From Eubacterium sp. (lineage in GTDB: Bacteria; Bacillota; Clostridia; Lachnospirales; Lachnospiraceae): a DNA stretch of 10,773 bases. The DNA lies in the NCBI GenBank assembly GCA_024697885.1, contig JAILSA010000295.1:1-10773 (forward strand), given 5' to 3'. The position numbers and the translations under genes are program-made. The notes under the pieces were generated by a model, which saw only the letters and a list, made by a program, of their open reading frames with translations, did no database searches and was not told the DNA's origin. Positions 5,366 to 10,773 of the stretch are shown here, one piece after another (position 1 is the first letter of the stretch; every line of letters begins with the position of its first letter).

Positions 5366-6517
5366 TTATAACTTATAAGGCTCCTCCCATAACAAAAGTT
5401 CTGTTCCTATTCCAAGTTCCAATGCTTTCTTATAACAGTCGAGTCCCCAACCCACATCCAGGATTGGCATTCCACCTAGACTTACCAGAATAATTTGGTC
5501 ATCAGATTCCCTTCCCTGAGTAATTCCCCGGATGATGTCACCTAAATGCTTTACTTGATCTTTTTCAATCAGTCCATCAGAGATTTCATTTACAAAATAC
5601 ATGCCCGGTGTCCCTGAGGATTTTCGGCTGCCGTCCTCATAATATTCTTCATACCAGTTGATGTACTCCTCGTACATCTTGATGTTGTCGACCACCTTTC
5701 CCATCTTTTTTACAATGAAGTCGTGATCGTTAAAATCAACCGTTCCGGACGAGATAAACAGGCAGCCCGGCTTGATCCAGTCCACATCAATGACAGGCCA
5801 GGTTCTTCCCGCCACAGATACTCCCTCAGAAACAATATCCACATCTCGAATCGCCTCTTCTAGGCTGTCACACAAAATAATATTTTTGATTTGAGGAAAC
5901 TTTCTTTCCACATAGTCCTTGAAGTCCAGGGCTGTTTTTGATGTAGCTGAACTTCCCTTGATTTTTACCGTGTCAATGCTTGTCACCTTGGCCAAAATAC
6001 AGGCCAGGGCAGTTTTATTAATGGCTCCCGGTCCCAAAACACTTATTACCCTTGCGTCCTTCTTGGCCAAATATTTCGCCGTCAGGCCAGGCATAGCACC
6101 TGTCCTCATGGCACTTAATAAGTTGGCTGACATGTGGGCCATAGGCTGTCCTGTCTCCACATCATTTAAGGTCATCATCAAAATCGAGCGCGGGAGATCC
6201 TTGGCCGCATTTCTTCCGTTTGACCCATACCACTTTGCCCCTGCCATATGGAATCTTCCTCCCAGATAGGCAGGCATGGCCATAAATCTTCGGTCCCTGG
6301 AATCCTCCAATGGGAAGCCCTCAATGGGAGACTCTTTGGGAAACATTAACTGGATCCCGTGCTCGTTTCGGTTTCGTCCACCCATGAGGCAGTCTCCCTC
6401 ACTTAACAGTTTCATGACATCCTCTAAACAATCCACGCACCGGTCAGCATCTAAAACTCCTGCCTTAACCATATCCTCTTCGTTTAAATATAAAAACTTT
6501 ATCTCTGTATCACTCAT
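5366..6517 (-). CDS. Ornithine cyclodeaminase/mu-crystallin family protein
   Basis: This 383-residue protein belongs to the NAD(P)-binding ornithine cyclodeaminase/mu-crystallin superfamily. Family members include ornithine cyclodeaminase, alanine dehydrogenase and opine- or imine-type reductases. Visible elements are K95 in GAKWYG, R138-T139-G140 in SAMRTGAMPG (the substrate-binding Lys and Arg of the family), a Rossmann glycine motif VLGPGAIN (160-167) and D261 in SSGTVDFND. At 383 residues it is longer than the usual 320-350, with extra sequence around residues 45-75 and 280-310. Some databases, as I recall, label close relatives tyramine oxidase subunit B, so ornithine should not be assumed as substrate. 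The start is the ATG at 6517, with GAGGTGAT 4 bases before it ending the ribosome binding site; the GTG at 6526 lies inside that site. It follows potC by 52 bp across a hairpin and precedes the MFS gene by one base. Confidence 0.85.
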   Translation of the reverse strand: MSDTEIKFLYLNEEDMVKAGVLDADRCVDCLEDVMKLLSEGDCLMGGRNRNEHGIQLMFPKESPIEGFPLEDSRDRRFMAMPAYLGGRFHMAGAKWYGSNGRNAAKDLPRSILMMTLNDVETGQPMAHMSANLLSAMRTGAMPGLTAKYLAKKDARVISVLGPGAINKTALACILAKVTSIDTVKIKGSSATSKTALDFKDYVERKFPQIKNIILCDSLEEAIRDVDIVSEGVSVAGRTWPVIDVDWIKPGCLFISSGTVDFNDHDFIVKKMGKVVDNIKMYEEYINWYEEYYEDGSRKSSGTPGMYFVNEISDGLIEKDQVKHLGDIIRGITQGRESDDQIILVSLGGMPILDVGWGLDCYKKALELGIGTELLLWEEPYKL

Positions 6518-6521
6518 GCTA

Positions 6522-6529
6522 ATCACCTC
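6522..6529 (-). promoter_or_regulatory. Ribosome binding site deciding the cyclodeaminase-family start
   Basis: GAGGTGAT on the minus strand places its GAGG core 8 bases before the ATG at 6517. An in-frame GTG within the site would otherwise look like a start three codons earlier. The site directly abuts the run of U's of the preceding hairpin. Confidence 0.8.
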
Positions 6530-6558
6530 AAAAAAAATGGCTGTACTCCCTGTACAGC
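6530..6558 (-). terminator. Hairpin plus eight U's between potC and the cyclodeaminase-family gene (likely partial terminator)
   Basis: The minus-strand RNA has a perfect 7-bp stem, GCUGUAC and GUACAGC, around an AGGGA loop. It is followed by CA and eight U's (6537-6530). It starts 11 bases past the potC stop codon, and the U-run touches the next ribosome binding site. No separate promoter is evident for the next gene, so incomplete termination is the likely function, reducing expression of the enzyme and MFS genes relative to the transporter. Confidence 0.72.
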
Positions 6559-6569
6559 GCCTTTGCCTC

Positions 6570-7391
6570 TTACAAATCTTTTAGTTTTGCTCTTACTCTT
6601 TTTGCCTTAATTTCTTTTATCATACCTACCAGTGGGAATGCCAAAATTCCAATCAGGGCCACTGCCAAGACTATGGTTGTCAGGGCGTTGATCTCCGGCG
6701 ACACTCCTTTTTTCATCATGGAATAAACTTTCATTGGCAGTGTGGTTGTTCCCGCATCCGCAAGAAAACTTGTAATAATAAGTTCGTCTAGGGCCAGGGA
6801 AAATGACATGAAAGCTCCCGACATAATTCCCGGTATAATCTGCGGTATCATAATATGGAACAAGGTGTAAACCCGGTCCGCACCTAAGTCTAGGGATGCC
6901 TCTTCAATAGAGGGGTCCATGCCGACCAATCGCGACTTCACTGTAATATATACATAAGGTAAGCAAATTGTTGTATTACCAATTATAATAGCCGGTACTC
7001 CAAGGCTTATGCCCGTCTGGTTAAAGACCATAAAGGTGGCCACTGCCAAGACGATTTCTGGTACTACAATTGGCAAATAAATAGAGTTCGATATCATTTT
7101 CCCAATTTTGCCCTTATCCTTTTTGTATCCAATGGCTCCCATGGTTCCCACCACAGTTGCTATAATCGTGGTGGCAAAAGCAATAAAAAGTGTTGTTCCA
7201 AACACAGTCCACAACTCCGTGTCGCCCATTAATTTTTCATACCACTGTGTGGTAAATCCCTGCCACACCATATTCGCTTTACTCTGGTTAAAGGAATACA
7301 CAACCATTACTGCCACCGGTGCGTAAAAGAATATGAAGCACAGTAGAGTGTAGAAGCCATGTAATCCTCTTATTATCTTTTTTTTCTTCAT
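6570..7391 (-). CDS. potC: Polyamine-type ABC transporter permease (PotC-like)
   Basis: The 273-residue membrane protein is one of the two inner-membrane subunits of a spermidine/putrescine-type importer. It opens with MKKKKIIRGLHGFYTLLCFI, a basic start followed by the first helix. About six helices are visible, and the cytoplasmic EAA coupling loop reads EEASLDLGADRVYTLFHIMIPQIIPG (near residues 161-186), which docks on the ATPase. SLALDELIITSFLA behind it is typical of PotC. The length matches the family. GGGAG (7400-7404) lies 8 bases before the ATG, and the gene begins 3 bp after the potB stop. It is followed by a terminator-like hairpin. It is named from family resemblance; the transported compound may not be a polyamine. 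Confidence 0.92.
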   Translation of the reverse strand: MKKKKIIRGLHGFYTLLCFIFFYAPVAVMVVYSFNQSKANMVWQGFTTQWYEKLMGDTELWTVFGTTLFIAFATTIIATVVGTMGAIGYKKDKGKIGKMISNSIYLPIVVPEIVLAVATFMVFNQTGISLGVPAIIIGNTTICLPYVYITVKSRLVGMDPSIEEASLDLGADRVYTLFHIMIPQIIPGIMSGAFMSFSLALDELIITSFLADAGTTTLPMKVYSMMKKGVSPEINALTTIVLAVALIGILAFPLVGMIKEIKAKRVRAKLKDL

Positions 7392-7394
7392 AGG

Positions 7395-8279
7395 CTATGC
7401 TCCCAAATCATCAAGATCTCCACCAATCCTAGTGTAGATAAACAACATCAAAAATATAACCAAGGCCAGCACCATAGATAGGGCTGCTCCAAAAGGCCAG
7501 TTACGGGCAATGGTAAACTGGCGGTATATTAAGTTACCTGCCATCATAGAGGTACCTCCACCTAACATGTCCGTAACCATGTAGTAACCAATACAAGGTA
7601 CAAAGGTAAGAATAACCGCCGCGAAAATTCCTGGAGCAGTAAGGGGAAGTGTCACCTTAAAAAATGTTTTAACCGGTCCTGCCCCCAAATCCTTAGATGC
7701 CTCTATAAGACCTGGGTCCAACTTCTCAATGGATGAATACATGGGAAGAATTGCAAACGGTACAAACATATAAATCATACCTATAACGATTGCAAAATTG
7801 TTATATAAGAGCTGCACTGGCTCATGAATCAAACCAATCTTCATCAAAAGTGTATTGACGACACCGCTATTATTTAACAAAATTACAAAGCTGTATAAGA
7901 TTACCAATCCACCAACCCATATTGGCAGCATCAAAAGGATGGTTAAAAAGTTGGAGGTTTTTTTCTTTACCTTTGCGATAAAACTTGCCAAAGGATAACC
8001 CAAAAGAATAGTCAAAACAGTTGTCCAGGCCGCAACTACCAGCGACTCCTCAATCACAGATGCATACACTGGATTTAACATTTCCTTGTAGTTATCAAGG
8101 GTGAACTTGTACTGTATAACTCCCAGGGGACCCTTGGTCATAAAGCTCATAAAGGCCAGGAGACAAAAGGGCGCCGCAATAAACAAAATGGACCATATCC
8201 CCATTGGCGCCTTCATTGCCAGGGTCGTCATAATTTCTTTTTTGGATTTTCTTGTTTTATGTTTTTTAGTCATCGGCAT
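7395..8279 (-). CDS. potB: Polyamine-type ABC transporter permease (PotB-like)
   Basis: This 294-residue protein is the partner permease of PotC. A lysine-rich N-terminus (TKKHKTRKSKKE) precedes the first membrane helix, and about six helices follow. The EAA loop reads EASKDLGAGPVKTFFKVTLP (near residues 193-212). The length is close to E. coli PotB, with some N-terminal extension. The start is the ATG at 8279, 8 bases after a strong GGAGG; the GTG at 8288 lies within that site, and a second ATG two codons on is less well spaced. The start overlaps the end of potA by 14 bp, so translation of the two is probably coupled to give balanced amounts. Confidence 0.92.
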   Translation of the reverse strand: MPMTKKHKTRKSKKEIMTTLAMKAPMGIWSILFIAAPFCLLAFMSFMTKGPLGVIQYKFTLDNYKEMLNPVYASVIEESLVVAAWTTVLTILLGYPLASFIAKVKKKTSNFLTILLMLPIWVGGLVILYSFVILLNNSGVVNTLLMKIGLIHEPVQLLYNNFAIVIGMIYMFVPFAILPMYSSIEKLDPGLIEASKDLGAGPVKTFFKVTLPLTAPGIFAAVILTFVPCIGYYMVTDMLGGGTSMMAGNLIYRQFTIARNWPFGAALSMVLALVIFLMLFIYTRIGGDLDDLGA

Positions 8280-9408
8280 CCGGATCACCTCCCTGAATGT
8301 CCTTGGATGAGTCCGTATTAAACAAAACTTTTTTCTTGATTACAACACCTTTTTTCTGCTCCCAGTACAGGTAGACCAGGTCTCCTGGGGCAGCCAATTC
8401 ACAGTCCTCGAATCGGTTGATTTTCACTTCTGTTCCATCATTTAAGAGGAGAATCATCTTGTGAATATTACCCACAAAAATCTTTTCCTTTACAATGGCC
8501 TTAATGCGGAAACCATCCACAGGCTCTGTGCTAAACTTCATATTCTCCGGTCGAATAGATACAGCAATGGCATCCCCTGTCTGAATTTTCTTTTTGGGAT
8601 CACAGACAACCTCAGCCTTGCCATTTTCCGTATTGATGGCTGCAACCTGACCTGACATATCTGTTACGACCGCATCCAAGAGATTTGTCTCACCAATGAA
8701 GTTTGCCACAAAAGTTGTCTTCGGGTGCTCATAGATTTCATATGGAGTATCTAACTGCTCTATCCTGCCCTCACTTATAATGGCAATTCGGTCTGACATA
8801 GTCAGGGCCTCTTCCTGATCATGAGTTACATAGACAAATGTGATTCCCAATTTTTTCTGCAGACGCTTTAACTCTAACTGCATCTGTTTTCTGAGTTTTA
8901 AGTCCAGGGCTCCTAGGGGCTCATCTAGCAAGAGCACCTTAGGTCGATTTACAATGGCTCTGGCAATGGCCACACGCTGCTTCTGACCTCCCGACATCTG
9001 GGTAATCCGTCGCTTCTCAAATCCCTCTAACTGGACCATTTTGATTGCCTCTAGGACCCTGGTTTTAATCTCATCCTTTGGAACCTTTTTTACCCGAAGG
9101 CCATAGGCCACATTATCAAACACGTTCATATTAGGAAATAGCGCATAATTCTGAAAAACAGTATTTACGTCTCTTTCATATGGTTCCTTCTTTTCCACAC
9201 TTTCCCCCTGAACCTTTATCGATCCAGTCGTTGGCATTTCAAAACCCGAAATCATCCGAAGGGTTGTGGTCTTTCCACAACCAGATGGTCCTAATAATGT
9301 TAAAAATTCTCCTTCCTTAATATTCATATTTAAATTTTTAACTACATGGTTTTCTCCATACCATTTTTCCACATTCATTATTGATACAATAGGTTTTTCA
9401 TTAGTCAT
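8266..9408 (-). CDS. potA: Polyamine-type ABC transporter ATP-binding protein (PotA-like)
   Basis: This 380-residue protein powers the importer. All ATPase motifs are intact: Walker A GPSGCGKTT (40-48), the Q-loop glutamine in VFQNYALFP (Q86), signature MSGGQKQR (138-145), Walker B VLLLDEP (158-164), D-loop GALD and the switch histidine in VTHDQEEA (H196). Residues about 240-360 form the C-terminal TOBE-type regulatory region, with SIRPENM typical of the PotA/MalK group. The tail ends in an acidic stretch after FNTDSSKD. The ATG at 9408 is chosen because AAGGAG (9418-9423) is 9 bases upstream and family homology begins there; the frame stays open further upstream but without a good site. It lies 22 bp after the PII gene and overlaps potB. 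Confidence 0.95.
   Translation of the reverse strand: MTNEKPIVSIMNVEKWYGENHVVKNLNMNIKEGEFLTLLGPSGCGKTTTLRMISGFEMPTTGSIKVQGESVEKKEPYERDVNTVFQNYALFPNMNVFDNVAYGLRVKKVPKDEIKTRVLEAIKMVQLEGFEKRRITQMSGGQKQRVAIARAIVNRPKVLLLDEPLGALDLKLRKQMQLELKRLQKKLGITFVYVTHDQEEALTMSDRIAIISEGRIEQLDTPYEIYEHPKTTFVANFIGETNLLDAVVTDMSGQVAAINTENGKAEVVCDPKKKIQTGDAIAVSIRPENMKFSTEPVDGFRIKAIVKEKIFVGNIHKMILLLNDGTEVKINRFEDCELAAPGDLVYLYWEQKKGVVIKKKVLFNTDSSKDIQGGDPDADD
8284..8292 (-). promoter_or_regulatory. Strong ribosome binding site of potB inside the end of potA
   Basis: GGAGGTGAT is an almost perfect anti-16S match and sets the ATG at 8279 as the potB start. It lies within the last codons of potA, where it encodes part of the acidic tail, so the potA C-terminus is constrained by this site. 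Confidence 0.8.
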
Positions 9409-9430
9409 TTTCGCTATCTCCTTTTCTGTT

Positions 9431-9772
9431 CTACTCGATAGCGTCGAATCCTCGCTCATTTGTACGAATTCGAACCGCATCTACTACATCCATGACAAAG
9501 ATTTTTCCATCACCATTCTTGCCGGTTCCAATCACCGCTGCAATGTCTGTTAAAATATCTTCTGTCATTTCATCTTCCACTACGACAAAAGCCATGATCT
9601 TGGGGAGTAGATTGATATCATCTCCAGTAAAATTCATCTCTGGCAGATAACCCTTCTGGCGGCCGCATCCCATAACGGAATACACGGTCATTCCTTGACA
9701 GTTATGGGACGCCAACACCTCCTTCAAACCCACCAAGCGCTCTGGCCTTGTAACGATTTCTATCTTCTTCAT
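9431..9772 (-). CDS. PII-family signalling protein (GlnB/GlnK type) encoded within the transporter operon
   Basis: This 113-residue protein is a PII trimer subunit, the kind of sensor that binds ATP/ADP and 2-oxoglutarate and controls partner proteins by contact. It aligns to E. coli GlnB without gaps: GRQKG at 37-41 (Q39, K40), LLPKI with K58, the family signature TGKNGDGKIFV (83-93) and RIRT with R101 and R103 all fall at GlnB positions. The T-loop differs strongly (YLPEMNFTGDDINL). Position 51, the uridylylated Tyr in GlnB, is Asp, and Tyr46 is Met. Classical uridylylation is therefore unlikely. The ATG at 9772 has AAGGAG (9780-9785) 7 bases upstream. It sits between the binding-protein and ATPase genes, so the importer is the obvious target. 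A PII subgroup named PotN has, as I recall, been described from Firmicute pot operons, and this may belong there. Confidence 0.93.
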   Translation of the reverse strand: MKKIEIVTRPERLVGLKEVLASHNCQGMTVYSVMGCGRQKGYLPEMNFTGDDINLLPKIMAFVVVEDEMTEDILTDIAAVIGTGKNGDGKIFVMDVVDAVRIRTNERGFDAIE

Positions 9773-9791
9773 AATTCTTCTCCTTTTCTCT

Positions 9792-10773
9792 TTAGTTGCC
9801 ACCCATAAGCAAGGTGTAATAATTGTCCATTAAGCTAATCTGCTCATCATCTACGGCTACGCTCCAACTCTTCTTGGACAGTTCCTGATACTTTTCAATT
9901 ACTGGGTTTTCATAAAATCCTTCCGGCAAAAGGTCTTCCATAACCTCTTTTTTCAGCAGAGGAACCTGGCCCCACTCATCAATGTTTTTGGCCGTTGCCT
10001 CAGGAGATAACATAAAGTTAATAAATTCGTAGGCAAGCTCTGTATTCTCACATTTTGAAGTAATTCCCCAATACTGGTTAAATCGCTCGTAATTGGAATC
10101 AATATCTGCCACTGCAAATTTCTCCCAGTTATCCTTGTTGTCAAAACACATGGTTGCATAATCCCAGGAAAGAGCCACGCTACATTCTCCTGTCTCCAGA
10201 ACAGACACGGCACTCTCTCCCACAAAGGCTTTGGTGTTTTCCTTGATCTTGGTCAGGAGCTCATTGGCCTCGGCAATCTCCTTTTCGTCAGTAGAAGCGG
10301 CGCTGTAGCCCAGGGCTTCTAGGGCTGCTCCGTAAAGGGAAATGGTGGAGTTGATTAGGGCAACCTTACCCTTTAGTGCCGGGTCAGCCAAATCCTTAAA
10401 GGACTTAATCTCAATTGGACAGGTTTCCTTGTTGTAGAGAATTGCTGTATAACCAGTGGCACAATCGGGAACTGTGTATTCAAACTTTTCATCGCCGATA
10501 GGACCTGTTGTGTAGTACTCCTCATCAATATTTTTTTCATTTGCAATCTTGCTGTGATCCATCTTCTGAAGGAGTTCACCCTCTACAAATGTTTTTACAT
10601 AGGCGGTCTCAATATCGCACAAATCAATTTCAGCGCTTCCCTCTACCAGTTTTGAAATCATGGTGTCTGTGTTATCGATGTAGGTCACATTGACTTTGCA
10701 ATTGTGCTCCTTTTCAAAGGTGGAAAAGTTTTCCTCAGAGAACACGCCCTCCCAGACACAGATGTTCAGTTCA
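9792..10773 (-). CDS. potD: Extracellular substrate-binding protein of the polyamine-type ABC transporter (PotD-like), 5' end missing
   Basis: The frame covers 326 residues and continues past the window edge: before the GTG at 10745 the codons still read ELNICVWEG, which matches the start of the mature domain of PotD-type proteins. The signal peptide or lipoprotein signal therefore lies outside the window. The protein should capture substrate outside the cell and deliver it to PotB/PotC. The visible fold elements fit family SBP_bac (FEKEHNCKVNVTYIDN; ALSWDYA; TELAYEFINFMLSPEATAKN). The E. coli ligand segment VPY-W-G is replaced by VPDCATGYTAILYN, and no Asp clearly matches the polyamine-binding D257, so the ligand may not be spermidine or putrescine. 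This is tentative because the alignment needs gaps there. The PII gene follows 19 bp later. Confidence 0.9.
   Translation of the reverse strand, partial: ELNICVWEGVFSEENFSTFEKEHNCKVNVTYIDNTDTMISKLVEGSAEIDLCDIETAYVKTFVEGELLQKMDHSKIANEKNIDEEYYTTGPIGDEKFEYTVPDCATGYTAILYNKETCPIEIKSFKDLADPALKGKVALINSTISLYGAALEALGYSAASTDEKEIAEANELLTKIKENTKAFVGESAVSVLETGECSVALSWDYATMCFDNKDNWEKFAVADIDSNYERFNQYWGITSKCENTELAYEFINFMLSPEATAKNIDEWGQVPLLKKEVMEDLLPEGFYENPVIEKYQELSKKSWSVAVDDEQISLMDNYYTLLMGGN

Noticed and set aside
10743..10745. GTG as the start of the potD-like gene
   Set aside because: The frame stays open to the window edge and the upstream codons still match the PotD-type domain, so this is an internal valine.
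1..10773. tRNA, rRNA, CRISPR, insertion sequence or phage genes
   Set aside because: Both strands were read for cloverleaf-like, spaced-repeat, transposase and terminal-repeat signals, and none was found.

Overview
The window reads as chromosomal DNA of a low-to-moderate GC, anaerobic-type Firmicute, most likely a Clostridia/Lachnospiraceae member. This rests on strong AGGAGG-type ribosome binding sites, sigma-A style promoters, a class I c-di-GMP riboswitch and protein families typical of that group. Species cannot be named from the sequence alone. Every intact gene lies on the minus strand, so transcription runs from high to low coordinates. The only coding trace on the plus strand is a gene remnant.

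Region 1 (10773 to about 4150) is a tightly packed operon. It holds a polyamine-type ABC importer with its substrate-binding protein (potD-like, 5' end outside the window), a GlnB-type PII signalling protein, the ATPase (potA), two permeases (potB, potC), an ornithine cyclodeaminase/mu-crystallin family protein and a major facilitator transporter. Gaps are 1 to 52 bp, and potA and potB overlap by 14 bp. A hairpin followed by eight U's sits between potC and the cyclodeaminase-family gene, and probably lowers expression of the last two genes. The PII protein aligns without gaps to E. coli GlnB but has Asp where GlnB has the modified Tyr51. This suggests a dedicated, non-uridylylated sensor for the importer.

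Region 2 (about 4149 to 3738) has no intact gene but is rich in signals. It contains a plus-strand remnant of the C-terminus of pdxT (glutaminase subunit of pyridoxal phosphate synthase). It also has, on the minus strand, a sigma-A promoter (TATAAT with a 17-bp spacer), a class I cyclic-di-GMP (GEMM-I) riboswitch aptamer, an intrinsic terminator directly behind it and a possible second promoter after the terminator.

Region 3 (3737 to 687) is the riboswitch-controlled gene set. It encodes a small SprA-related HExxH protein, a membrane-bound GGDEF diguanylate cyclase and a sodium:neurotransmitter-symporter family transporter, and ends in a clear intrinsic terminator. A c-di-GMP sensor upstream of a c-di-GMP synthase suggests a feedback loop, and the HExxH protein would be a c-di-GMP-controlled putative metalloprotease.

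Region 4 (about 668 to 1) starts a separate operon. An ECF-like promoter precedes an ECF sigma factor gene, whose stop codon overlaps the start of a further gene cut off by the window edge, possibly the anti-sigma factor.

The most interesting elements are the riboswitch/diguanylate cyclase/HExxH module and the PII-containing transporter operon with its attached cyclodeaminase-family enzyme and MFS pump. No tRNA, rRNA, CRISPR array, insertion sequence or phage gene was seen.
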